NCBI RefSeq assembly: GCF_019399895.1
Contig: NC_091864.1
Location: forward strand, 6,054,001-6,118,000
Direction of reading: 5' to 3'
Length of the DNA stretch: 64,000 nt
DNA from: Cardiocondyla obscurior
Taxonomy: Eukaryota > Arthropoda > Insecta > Hymenoptera > Formicidae
The position numbers were made by a program, and so were the translations under genes. Of this stretch, positions 1 through 11,048 are shown one piece after another. Positions within the stretch are counted from its first letter, which is position 1. Each line of letters opens with the position of its first letter. The notes beneath the pieces were generated by a model, which worked only from the letters and a program-made list of their open reading frames with translations, made no database searches and was not told the DNA's origin.

Positions 1-2525
1 CTAGGTATGAATTATTATATTAATTATAATATTAAGTGTATAATTTTTGTAATGTATATACTTTTAAGTTAATGTACGGAAAGCATCGTTCTTAAAAGAA
101 TCTTATCCGCAGTCGTAATAATGATCATTGACCCCTCTGTAGTATATCCTGTTAATAAAACTTTTTTTATTCTCTTGTTACACAACAATGTATGTACATA
201 CATACATACATTATTTAAAAAGTACTATTTCAAATCGGTGCTTTAAGTGCAAATCTGGCTTGCGGCAATTTGTGAAAAATGCAAGAAGTGCATTTCTCTT
301 CGTTTCGTTCATGCTTTGTTTCAAGTTTCCTAAAGTGTCGTATCCGAATAAATAGCCTCTCCCCTTCTTACGAGCATGTATGATGTCATCGTATATGGGG
401 TCATTTTGTACATGAAGGGGCTACCAGCACTTAAGTATGCGTTTAAAAGGCGGAAGCATGGTTATAGGACCAAGTCATACGACGCGCATGCATTGTAAGT
501 GAACAACAAACGTTTATGCTACGTGACAAATGAAAAGAAAAGACACATTCCCCGTTAAGCAAAATAATTCATTAAACATTGCAAAATTTTAAGAATCATA
601 TAAACATTAAATGTTAAAAAAAAATTGTATAATAAAAGTGATTTAATCTTTACTTTAGATGTTAGCAGCAATATTTAGCGGGTTAACTGTTCTTAAATTA
701 AATCGTAATTAATTCGGCAGCAATAGATCTAAATTAATTGCTAAAACGTGAGAAGAATATTCTTTATAGCACCAATATTACACACGTAAAACATAGCAGG
801 CTAAAAATAAGTATTTAAGAGGTAGTGCGACCCTTTGGCAGACTAATTCTTCAGACATACATATACGCAAAGAAGGGCGAGGCCCTAAATGAAGTGAGGC
901 ACGAAAATATGGATGGCTAATATTTGCAAAAAAACAAAAAGAAAAAAAAGGAAAACTCTATATCTTATATTATGTAAAGCTCTCTATATCCTGTATTGTT
1001 GCTCGTATACGTAAACTTTGACCTTACTCTCAGGCATGCGTTATCTTCTTTCTTTTTATGGATATTTTTATACTGAGAATGTTGTCAATCTCGCTAAGAG
1101 TTTCATTTTCAAACTCCACAAGAGAAATCCAATAATTTAACTTCATTATAAATTATATCTAATCGTACATTAAATTAGTATAATCAGATTCGGTTATCGT
1201 TATCTGAGAGAAACCGTGCACTTCCGTGAAAATCATAAATAAAGTCCCGCTACTTCCTGTTAATATGTATTTAAGGAAAGCGTTTCTCTTTTATTCGCAA
1301 TTTCCGTGGCAAAGATATCCGGCAGACAAATCATCTCAACGATCCCATAAAACAATGTAAGCTAACAACCGGCGGCAGAACAAGCAATTCGTCGTGCAGG
1401 GCACAAGAGTCTTTTTAGTCACGGCAGTTCTCGAGGGAGAGCTCTTTCATTGAAACGATTCTCTCTCTTTTCTTTTCCCTTTTTTTTTTTTTTCGTGGAA
1501 AGCCGGTCCCGGCGTTTTCTCAGGAGGGTTGTCACGTCATGAGGCTCCCTATTGCGAGGTTTCCTATACATCCGGTGTACATGGTGACCTAACAATGAAG
1601 AGCCAAACGGGATCAAAAACGCGGTTCATCTCGCATATTGCGTAAACCCAGATGCCCGTAAAAATATTCAATTATTAAATTTTTGCCTCGTGCCGACGAG
1701 GAAAACTACCGCTTTGCACATTGTACCGTTCGTTGCTTCTCTTCACCCCCGGAAAGGTCCTCCTTTCATTTCGAATGCAGAAAGTTTCGAGAAAGCGCTG
1801 CTGAGGTCCACTTCTTTTGCGCTTTACACGCTTAAAGCGAAGCACGTGCCTTTTGTTAATGTTAATTCTGCATTATCCATTCGTGCATATCACTTGCAAA
1901 ATCACATTAATTTATAAGCTTCAAACGTAAGTCGTATTAGTGACCTGCTTTCGTTTCGGAATGAAATACAATCTGAAATCGAATTTGCTTAATTAATTTT
2001 ACGTAATATCCTGCGCTTGTCGTAAGTAAACGAAAGTTCCGTTAAATTTTCGAACAGCCGTGAATTTTTTCGCCAATCACGCATCGCGACAGCTCAATTA
2101 CCTACCTTCGATTGTACTCCGAAGCTACCGTAGAGACTAATTGTCACGCCTTACCAATTGGTCTCTGATAACGCTTAATAAATCATGAATCGACAATTTC
2201 GGTCGAGCTCACTGTATACAGCAGTCGCGCCCTTCACGTTAATTACAAATCCTCTTGCAGATACAGCAGAATATCTTCCTAGACGCTTTGAGATAAAATG
2301 TTTTTAACAGTATCATTGACCCTTTGACATTTCGCTTTCGGGACTATATAAATTCTATCTCGGTTACAGAGCATCCACCTCTTCTTTTTGCTATCTTTCT
2401 CTTTCTCTCTCCTTCTCTCCCTCTTTGTCATTCGTTTTAACGTATATCGAGAATAACGAGTCGCTAGGCAGGCAATAAAAGCAAAGAAAAAAAAAAAAAA
2501 AAGAAGCGCAATTGACGGTACTCAC
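1..2525. other. Intron 1 of the DENND5-type gene, no exon seen
   Basis: The minus-strand DENND5-type gene has its first coding exon at 2526-2643, so this stretch should be its first intron. Later exons must lie beyond the left edge. I see only AT-rich sequence, a short TACA repeat near 191-212, poly-T/poly-A tracts at about 1483 and 2488, and unconvincing short ORFs. A good TATA-like string (TATATAAAT at 2345-2353, plus strand) is the only regulatory-looking site. Confidence 0.5.
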
Positions 2526-2643
2526 CAAAGTATCTGTCTGGTTCGAGGCCCGAGTCCTTGTCGAGGCCGCATATGACGAAGTAATCCGCGAACCGCTGTG
2601 GATGTTGCTCCGGGCCGCGCGTTATCCCGAGACTCCCGTTCAT
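2526..2643 (-). CDS. DENND5: DENND5A/B-type Rab guanine-nucleotide exchange factor, first coding exon (partial)
   Basis: This is the N-terminal coding exon of a DENN-domain protein of the DENND5/Rab6IP1 family. Such proteins exchange nucleotide on Rab GTPases during Golgi-endosome traffic. The ATG is at 2643-2641 and encodes about 39 residues. They include FADYFVICGLD followed by GLEP, the strongly conserved start of the u-DENN module in DENND5A and DENND5B. The exon ends in phase 1 at a consensus donor (GTGAGT at 2525-2520). The frame stays open upstream to about 2790, including an alanine run encoded by a CAG/GCT repeat at 2668-2690, but no upstream ATG lies in that frame, so I treat it as 5' UTR. 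The rest of the gene is outside the window. Its 5' end faces CCDC22 across a CpG-rich spacer. A versus B cannot be decided from one exon. Confidence 0.8.
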
Positions 2644-3537
2644 CTTTCCTGGCACGGATTTGCAGCCAGCAGCAGCAGCAGCAGCAGTTGTAACGCGCTG
2701 CCGCTTACCGCGGGTCACCTCGACCGCCGCCGCCTTCACGAGATTGATTTCCACATCGTGCGCACCACCGACCGACGCGGCTACTGTCACTTCACCCTCA
2801 ACCGAGACGGGAACAGCTGAGCGAGCGCGCTGCGTCTACGACGCGACGCGCACAGAACAACGCGCTCTGTGCGTTCCGCGGAGCGAAACGAAGCGGGACG
2901 GAACGGAGGTTACGGTGGCACGACGGAGTGCGGTGCGGTGCGGATGGATCTGGCCGCGAATAATTGATCTCTCGCGGAGACGCTTAAAGTTGGCCGCGCG
3001 TCGTGCGCGCCGCGCCGACGTGCCGCCGTGCGTCCACTACAGCGCCTCTACGCAATTTGGCGCACGATACGAATTTCAATCTTGCGAGATTCTTTTATCC
3101 GGCCCACAAATAGATAAGTATTGGAATTGTAGAAAAATTTTGAGAATACTGTTTTTATATCATTTAAAGAAATATAATGTTGAGCGCGTTTTCTTCTGTC
3201 CAATTGTTACAATAATTTCAACGTGACTGTCATAAGATTTGAGATTTTTTTATGGATTTTATGATTATTTTTTAATATTTTCTTATGTATACAGAGACAG
3301 CAATGAACAGGTTTCGTTTAAAACTCAAGTCCGTTCATTCTGCACACGTATGTATGTACGTAACATACGTACGCATACCCGTGCACACATGCGCGTGTCG
3401 TCATAAGTGTTCGCGAGCGCCTGTTACGCTCGCTGGAAGGTTAGATCCCAATGATTAAGTTGAGCCGGAGCTCATAAACACGCGATATAACGGGGCGGTA
3501 GCGACGCCTCTTCAGGATTTACAACTTTTTACGTAGG
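2644..3537. promoter_or_regulatory. CpG-rich divergent promoter region between DENND5 and CCDC22
   Basis: This 0.9-kb spacer separates two genes that start in opposite directions. Its left part, 2690-3060, is very GC- and CpG-rich with many GCGCG runs, as expected for a shared housekeeping promoter and 5' UTRs. An AT-rich part and a block of alternating purine/pyrimidine around 3345-3400 follow. The ORFs crossing it have no recognisable protein content. Transcription start sites were not identified. Confidence 0.5.
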
Positions 3538-6030
3538 ATGGAGGAGATTGACAATATAATAATTCACTCGCTGCGACAAATAGGCTGGTAAGTGTCCAGG
3601 CTCCGGCGGTTCCGATCAGGACCGCCGTCAGGAATTTCCTTTCTTCGCGACGACGGTATGGTGGGCGGTGTTTTCGCGACATCGTCGTATCGTCGGCACC
3701 AAAACGGATAAGAGTTTTTAAACATCAATACTGAGGTAACATATGGATGAGCCACAAAAGGACTAAGGAAACAAGAATGAGAGATACCTTATGTCTTCCT
3801 GCCTCGAAAAAACTTCAGAAAATATCATAGACTTACCAATTTCCACAGCTTTTGCCTCCTTCGTTATTATAAAGAAAATGTTCTTTTTCAGTGACATTGA
3901 AGAAAGCATAACAAATCTAAGTGGTTTTAACACTGAACTAGTTGTGGAAGCGACAGTAAGATGCTTAGAAGCAATAAGGCCAGGTCTAGGCTTGTCCACT
4001 GTACTACCTGTAAACATGGCAGCGCGCTTTCGGTTAGGCGCCACCCTTGCACAAACTTGCACAGTAAATTTTTTAATTTTTATTTACAAGTTAGGATTTA
4101 TTTAATTTTGGTGAGTTTTATCAATTAATTATAATTACAGGAACTTGGATACAGAGGTGACATTGGCTATCAGACATTCCTGTACAATTCTGAAGCAGAT
4201 CTGCGAAGAGTATTCATGTTTCTTATTGAAAAACTGCCAAAAGAAAGTGAGAAAACTGTAAACGAGTCCATCAGTAAAGTTGCTTTATTAGAAAAATCAG
4301 TAGCATCAGCAATATCTCATGGACTCTCAATACCATGGTTACCATATTACTGTCATAAAAAAGGGTTCAGAAATAGGGGAAGAGCAAGTGTTCCCTATGC
4401 ATCTGTAAATATTGAAGTTCCAGTAGCAAGTATGAAGGATGGTAATATAAATATAATTTATGATATTAATATTGTATAAACCAAATTAATTCAACCTGAA
4501 TGTCAAGAAACAGTATATTATTATTATTTCAGATTATAAGGACTACTGTATGCGCTATTTACAATCAGTGCCTGAACAAATGCACGACATTTCATGCTTT
4601 TTACCTTCAATGATATCACATAATGCAAAAGCGCTTAATATTTCTACAACTGATATTATGGAACGCATAAATTGGCTCAATAACCAACAGTCTGAAAAAA
4701 CTGCTTATTCTAATACACATAACGTTGTCAAAGATTTTAGCAAATTTTTATCAGAAAAGACACAAACTTCAATAGTAAGTGTACAAGAAATAATTTTATA
4801 TATCTTTCTTGTAAGAAAGGGAATAATCGTTATGATCGCTTTTAGCGGCAAATTATATTCCTCATATATTGATATAAATTATTAACTTTATAGGAATCTC
4901 AGGTGAAATCAGACTCTATAATGCATCCAGTGCTTCCAGACCAAGAAACATTGAAAAATGATGCAAAACAAGAAGTTGAAACAGAAAAAATAAAAGCAGA
5001 CTGCGAAAATCTAAGAATAAATATAGAAGAATTACAAAACGAAATTAAAAAAATGACGACTAAACTATCGCAGACGTCGATAACTTGCCATAATGAAGAA
5101 AAAGAATTAAAAATTAATGAGGAACAAAAAAAAATCAAGGCAAAAGCATATGAATTGCTTCAAGATGGCCCAGCAAATATTAAAAAATTGGAATCTGCAA
5201 TTGAGTCAACTACAAACAAATTAATTAGTTTAGCAAATCAATGGGAAAAGCATAGAGTACCTTTGATCATAAAGTATAGACAAGAACGAGAAAAGCATTC
5301 TACTAAAGCAGTAAGTATATAACATTAAAAAAAATATTTGGAACAACATAAAGTGTTATTTATATTTTATAAACGATAATATTTTTACATAGAATGCGAG
5401 CCAAAAGAAACTAGACGAGATAAAATTACTAAAAGAAAAAGAAAAAGAACTTGAAGAAGAATGTCGAAATAAGGATCAACAGTATTCACAGCTGGTCGCG
5501 GAAGTACAGAAACTTCCAAAAGAAGTAAATAGATCCGCATACACTCAACGAATCTTAGAAATAATAAATAACGTCAGAAAACAGAGAGATGAAATAAACA
5601 AAGTTCTGGCAGATACTCGTGAGATTCAGAAAGAAATCAATACACTTACTGGGAGATTGGAAAGATCCTTTACTGTCGTAGATGAACTGATTTTCAGAGA
5701 TGCAAGAACAAACGAAGCTTCGCGAAAAGCTTACAAATTATTAGCAACTTTACACTCAGACTGCAATGAACTTGTCAGTTTAGTTGAAGAAACAGGTGCG
5801 ACAATACGAGAAATTAGAGATTTAGAAGAACAGGTAAGATGTCAATAACAGAAAATTTAATAATTAGATTTGTGTAATGCAGGAAATCATAATTCACAAA
5901 ATTTATTCAGATCGACTCCGAATCCGCTAAAAATGTCGGTGCTAACTTGGAAAGGATAACTGCCGATTTAAAACAGATGAAACAAGAAACCGCTGCATTA
6001 ACTGCACAACTCCAGAGTAAAGCTACGTGA
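3538..6030 (+). CDS. CCDC22: CCDC22, subunit of the CCC endosomal-sorting complex
   Basis: Seven exons: 3538-3587, 3892-4063, 4141-4441, 4533-4774, 4894-5310, 5393-5833 and 5911-6030, all GT-AG and phase-consistent, giving 580 residues (human about 627). CCDC22 pairs with CCDC93 in the COMMD/CCDC22/CCDC93 complex, which works with the WASH complex and retriever to recycle endosomal cargo. The N-terminus (MEEIDNIIIHSLRQIG, then FNTELVVEA and AARFRLG) matches the calponin-homology-like NN-CH domain, roughly residues 1-110. The C-terminal half is a long coiled coil with the family's most conserved strings, such as QWEKHRVPL, YTQRILEI and RKAYKLLATLH. Start choice rests on agreement with the human N-terminus. 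It converges on MRPS27. The identity is secure; the exon 3/4 junction is the least certain edge. Confidence 0.95.
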
Positions 6031-6782
6031 TTGTTATATACAGTATTGTGGCATTTTGCGAATGGTAATATTCCGGACCAGATAGGAATCTAGTGCAAGT
6101 ACAAAATTAATTTTTATCATAATGATATACAAATAAAAATATTAGAACATAACTTTTTTGTAGAATTATATAAAATCATAGACATTAATTTTGTTGTTTT
6201 ACAGACGAATACAATCGAATATATCGAAGACCAAACATTTTTTAGCTACGCAACTGGCAAAATACATAAAGCGATATTGCTGGTGAGAATCTTTACGAAT
6301 CTATGAAGTTGGTTGCTAAAAGAACGTGCCTTGGTCTGGAGTCGTCAGGCATTAGGTTTCTATTAGCCTTGGGCCAAGTGTATAATAAAGAATATGCTGT
6401 TAACATCAATGCTCAAAGAAACATTATTTGTTATAAAGCCTAATAATTTTTTAGCATCGAGTTCAACTTTCGTATTTCTTGCAACTTGATGAAGATCTGA
6501 TTTACGGCTGTAAATAAAATAACTGCTATAAAATATTACACTTTCGAACAAAAACATGTACAAAATATAGAATGTGTACGAATAGTGGTAAAATCAAAGT
6601 TTATTTGATTTATACATATCCTTGAAAATTATTTTCATAAATACATATATGTGTAATTGACACATACATAATATCAAAATGCAATAACAGTTGTACTAAT
6701 CTGTACTGATCTTTTTGTACATTACATATATAATTTTATCTCTTTATTTTTTATGATACACTTTCTTTTACTTTGATACATT
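6031..6782. other. Convergent 3' flanks of CCDC22 and MRPS27
   Basis: AT-rich sequence between two tail-to-tail genes. It probably holds both 3' UTRs: AATAAA-type signals lie near 6130 (plus) and there are reverse-complement equivalents before 6780. No coding exon is seen. An imperfect long hairpin at 6227-6342 is reported as a finding. Confidence 0.5.
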
Positions 6783-8226
6783 TTATTTAATATCTGGTGG
6801 TATGTAGACCTGTTCAGCAATCAATTTTCTTAATTTCTTTTCACTTCTAGGTATAGCGCGGATACGTTCATCTTCTTTGCGTTCTCTTTCTTTTATCTTC
6901 TCGATTTGCAATTCAATTTCTTCTTCTTTGTCGAAAAATGTTAAAAGTTGTTCTTTTTCTTCTAAATCCTTCTTTATCTTTTCTATATTACTAATTCTTC
7001 TTTCTCTATCTATTGCTTTTATTTGCTCTTCTAATACTGAAGTTCTTTTTTTCTCCCAATTAAGGTAAGCCTGAAATTTTTAAGTACATATAATAATTTT
7101 TCAACTTATTATAAATATTAAATAATCAAATGTTTTTATTATTTATTACCTGACATTGTTTAGATATATCTTTTTCAACTTCTTCCTTTGCAGCTGTTTT
7201 AATAAGATTTTCCATTGCTTCAATAAAATTTTCTTTAAGATTTTGTTTGCTTTTTAACATAGATAATTGTGCTTCTACAAGTTTAAACTTTTCAGCATCT
7301 TGATCTTGAAGTGTACTATTATCTTTTGATATTAATTCAAATACTTCTTCATAAACAATATTGTCTTGCATTGTCTCTAACCATTTCTTTATTAAATTCA
7401 ATACATCATCATACTTCTTGTACAATATTAAGCCCCTCAACTGGCAAGTTCTCCCTACAGCATCTGTTCTATGTTTCCCTTGAAAGTTTAAGGTCTTGCC
7501 AACAAGGTCTCTTGGATCTGTGAGATCAAAATGATCATCAAAATATGGATTTCTTAAATATTTTACTCGTACTTTTACTTCTTCTGTAGAGGTATCCACT
7601 GGAACTTCAGGTTTTTTCCAATCATCAGGATTTTCTAAATATTTGTGGCATGCATATATGCACAGTGCATTAGTGATAGGATGATCTGAATCTTCCTGCA
7701 GCATGGTTAAAGTTGCTACTTTTGCAGCAGAGGTATAATGTTGACTTTTTATAAAGTGATCCATAAGCATGTTATAATCGAAATTGTCAGGGAAGATGCC
7801 ATAATTAAGCCTATCATTCAACACCTCGTGTAGCTCCTGGATGTAATTGTACTGCAACAAATATCGTATTACAGCATGGTGTGTTGAATCTAATATATTT
7901 GTCGTTTCTACCGATTGTCTGAGATTGTGCAGTATTTTTAGCATCTCATCGACGTACGTGTCGTCGGTTAAGCTGTTGACGAAGATGTCGACGTCGACGG
8001 CACTTATTTTGCCGACATTCTCATACTTTTGCTCTAACTGAACATACAATTTCGTCCAGTCAACTTTTTGTAACAACGGCGATTCCAGTCTGCGATTCCA
8101 CGCCTCCTCGCACCGGTAAGCCTCTGATAAAAATTGTCTCTTTTGCAACCGTGTCGTGGTGAGATCCTTGGGGTCTCCACGACGGACTCGGCAGAGCTTA
8201 TGACTAAGTCTGAGCGTTTTTAGCAT
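6783..8226 (-). CDS. MRPS27: Mitochondrial ribosomal small-subunit protein mS27 (MRPS27)
   Basis: Two exons on the minus strand, 8226-7150 and 7070-6783, give 454 residues (human 414). mS27 is a metazoan PPR-like helical-repeat protein of the mitochondrial 28S subunit. Recognisable stretches include AYRCEEAWNRRLESPLLQK near the start and YGIFPDNFDYNMLMDHFIK, which matches the human protein closely. The frame is open further upstream but has no ATG before an in-frame stop near 8325, so the start is the ATG at 8226-8224. The resulting N-terminus (MLKTLRLSHKLCRVRRG) is basic and amphipathic, as expected for a mitochondrial presequence. The second exon encodes a charged Lys/Glu coiled-coil tail ending VYIPPDIK. 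It is in tandem with the RNF212-like gene upstream. Confidence 0.93.
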
Positions 8227-8950
8227 CTCGTTTTTTTTAACTACTCGTGCGAAATCACATAACCTAGTCACATGTATATCGTAGAGCAACAGATGCCTTC
8301 CTGTAGTTTCTGTGTGGATTTATTTCAGAATTTTTGTCTTTGAATCTCCTTCCTTTTTTTTCTTTTTCAAATTATTAGCTGAATTAACAATATCTTCAAT
8401 TCTGGATTAATAGCTACTTGTAGTACACATTACATTTCATTATATCCCGATAGTTAAAGCGGTATAACCAACACTGACAATAAATTTATTTGAGCGGACT
8501 CTACAATTTTGTCTTACATGCGCATAAGAGCACGTGTTCCGGTATATTATATTAATATTTATTTATTAATTTTTTTTTAATACATATTTGAAATAAATTG
8601 AAATACTTTGTCAAAATACACAATAAGTAATTTGCACATTTTTCTTTCATCTTATACATACAAGATTATATATACTTTTTTAATTCTTGAGTTACAACAA
8701 AGTTAGCGTTTTTATTTGTTGATCGATCATAAAATAAACGATGGCGAACTTGAAATTACATGATTATAAAAAAACTAAAAATAAAAATAATTGACAAGTT
8801 TTACTTACACAAGATCGTAGTTTTCGTTAATTACAACAAAAGTTAGCGTGTTTATTTGATGTGCACAAATTAAATAAACAATGATGAACTTAAGATTATA
8901 GAAGAAAAAAAAAAAAAAATTTGTCTTAAAGTCTACCCTTTGATATAAAT
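8227..8950. other. Spacer between two minus-strand genes
   Basis: AT-rich spacer holding the MRPS27 promoter and 5' UTR and the 3' end of the RNF212-like gene. The only structure seen is a diverged tandem duplication at 8691-8901, listed separately. No coding sequence is supported. Confidence 0.45.
8691..8901. repeat. Two diverged tandem copies of an approximately 75-bp unit
   Basis: A unit at about 8691-8768 recurs at about 8829-8901. Both carry TTACAACAAA, GTTAGCGT, TTTATTTG, AAATAAAC and GATGG/ATGATGAACTT in the same order and spacing, with scattered substitutions. Local duplication is the simplest explanation. I recognise no transposon features. Confidence 0.6.
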
Positions 8951-10026
8951 TCAAAACATATTTTGTTGTGGAATATTAGATTTTGGAAGTTTATAATTAA
9001 CAGGCATGAGAAAACCATCGGCAGTTTTATACTGGCTTCTTGAATCGGTCAAATGCCTGAATGTTTTATTGGTAGATTCCAAAGATTCCTCAGTACACCT
9101 ATAAATAATAATAAAAATAAAAAATATTTTATTATCGTATTACTTATAATAAATATTTGAAATCTATAATTTTTTATAATACAACATATTATATATGTAC
9201 AAAGTGAATTAAATAAATTTCAGAAGTTTTATTTCTTCAATGTCGTTTAAAGATGTATCGAAATAAGCTTCTGTATTTTACCTTGAGCTCGGGATTTGCA
9301 TGGAAATACCGGAATCAGAAACTGGAGTTTTCATCAAATGGTATGTGGATCGTGGAGTTTCTTTTTGCATTCGGGAAAGTAGCATCTTCTTATCAAGTTC
9401 GTTTACTTCGTTCTTTAAATGCGCATACTTTTTCATCAGTTCTTTCATATTACGCTGTCCCAGCCAATATCGGTTTTTTAAAATCTCATATTTCTTATCC
9501 TTAAAGAACATAATTAGTACACAAAAAAAAATGGGAAACCAAGAAAAATATAATGTACGTATGAGAAATATAAAAAAGCCATGAGATAGACACAATAATA
9601 CAAAATTCTAAAAAATTAAAATTAGAAAAAATTAAACTAAAGAAAGAAAATTATATACAAGCTCAATAAAGCGCTGCATTGTTATTTTCTCTTGATTGCT
9701 ACGGAATGTGACCACTTTCAACAGCATTTCTAGAGTTTCAGGGAGTGATTGAAAATACGGAATCAGCTTTGGTACTAATGGTTCTTCCATTGCTATCGAC
9801 ATAGTACCAGCGCGTTGACATTGCGGACACAGTTTTTCGACTGTAAAAGTTGAAAAAAAAAGTAAAATAAATGCGAAAAATAAATACGAACTTTTCTTTC
9901 TAAAAATTTACCTTGCTCCAGACAAGTTCGGCAGGAGATATGACCGCACTGTGTAATATGATAGGGACGTTTTCCTCTGTACATCGGAGCGAAACATTTA
10001 TTGCAGATAATCGATTTTCTTTCCAT
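8951..10026 (-). CDS. ZIP3/RNF212-family RING protein, predicted meiotic SUMO/ubiquitin ligase
   Basis: Four minus-strand exons, 10026-9912, 9840-9659, 9499-9282 and 9098-8951, join in phase to 220 residues. The N-terminal C3HC4 RING has Cys8, Cys11, Cys27, His29, Cys32, Cys35, Cys43 and Cys46. Its layout (IICNKCFAP, then ITQCGHISCRTCL, then LCPQC) is that of RNF212/RNF212B, ZHP-3 and the fly Vilya/Narya/Nenya group. A helical, probably coiled-coil segment follows (KKYEILKNRYW to about residue 150), then a Ser/Thr/Asn-rich tail, also typical. Family members mark crossover sites along the synaptonemal complex and act as SUMO or ubiquitin E3 factors. Length suits the family. The RING begins only 8 residues after the ATG, supporting this start. 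It is head-to-head with the 265-aa gene. I cannot assign it to RNF212 versus RNF212B, so no symbol is given. Confidence 0.85.
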
Positions 10027-10809
10027 TTTGAAGATACTAAAAGTAGATTGTAAAATGTAATTTTTGTGAGATTACAGATGTCCGTCGCAATCCAAGCAAG
10101 TTATGAACACGTACACCGATCATAATTTCAGGCCAAATCAGGTAAATAACGATCTTTAACCGGGTCTTCTCTTCGTTACGCGTCAAGAGTAAATAAAAAA
10201 ATTAAGTCAGGATGCCGTGTTTACTATGTATATTTATCAATCAGATGTATAATATATATGTATAGAGAAAATCGGAATTTACCTTGATATATGTATTCAA
10301 CTTAATCGAACTACTTGTTCGTGAAAAAAGAAAAGCAATTCGAAATTGTTTAATGACACTAAGGCAAACACCATTTCAATACCTTACTGATCAAAGTGAA
10401 GGAAGTTATGCATTGAAGATGGCAATTTATTCGCCATCGATCCACCATCTTTCTTCAGCCCCTGCTAATTTCATAAAGTTTATAGATAAATAAATAGCCA
10501 AATAAAAAGGCAAACTTTTCTTTTAATTCAAAGTAAAACGAACTTGTATAAGAAATGCTCGTAAATAATTTTTATTGCGTATTCTGGCAAAGATTTACAG
10601 ATCAAAGTTAATTTATAGTTATTAATTTGTTATACGATATAACACATACGTTAGCGAGATCAACTATCATTCATACAAATTAATTGATCGGTTTCTTAAC
10701 GACTCGAATTAAATAACCTGTCTAACGTTTTTCTAATCTGTAATTTAATAATTGCTAGTACCTGACTAGGGAAATTCAAATTCACGAATAAGCCTGCGTG
10801 GACGACGCG
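10027..10809. other. Spacer upstream of the RNF212-like gene
   Basis: AT-rich sequence expected to hold the RNF212-like promoter. An open frame at 10284-10493 starts with TTG and has no recognisable protein content. No other feature is seen. Confidence 0.45.
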
Positions 10810-11010
10810 TTATGGACGCGTTGAGCCAGCTGGGGAATGTGCATAATTGTCAATGGAGCTTAGACCGACGAGTTCAAATTTATTCACGAACCTCGATTTC
10901 AGATGATCCTTAGATCGAGGCTTTCCAGTTAATCGCAAGGCGATTTCATCTTTGTCGACGGGCTTTTGATAAACGTCAGTGTCATGAGGAGCATGCCCAG
11001 TGAGATAACA
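10810..11010 (-). CDS. Possible orphan terminal exon of an unidentified minus-strand gene
   Basis: A 201-nt open segment preceded by a good acceptor (TATTTTGCAG at 11020-11011) ends at TAA 10812-10810. It would encode 66 residues beginning CYLTGHAPHD and ending AGSTRP. The composition (mixed charge, few repeats, containing SRFVNKFELVGL) looks like real protein, but I recognise no family. No convincing upstream exon exists: the next sequence on this strand lies opposite the 265-aa gene, and the frame meets TAA near 11074. It could be the last exon of a gene with a short or distant first exon, a pseudogene remnant, or chance. Confidence 0.3.
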   Translation of the reverse strand, partial: CYLTGHAPHDTDVYQKPVDKDEIALRLTGKPRSKDHLKSRFVNKFELVGLSSIDNYAHSPAGSTRP

Positions 11011-11048
11011 CTGCAAAATATTTAACGTTTCATAAATCAAGCCAAGAG

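Noticed and set aside
2660..3226. 188-codon plus-strand ORF with an alanine run
   Set aside because: It crosses a CAG repeat and CpG island on the strand opposite the DENND5 exon. The content is Arg/Ala bias with no family match.
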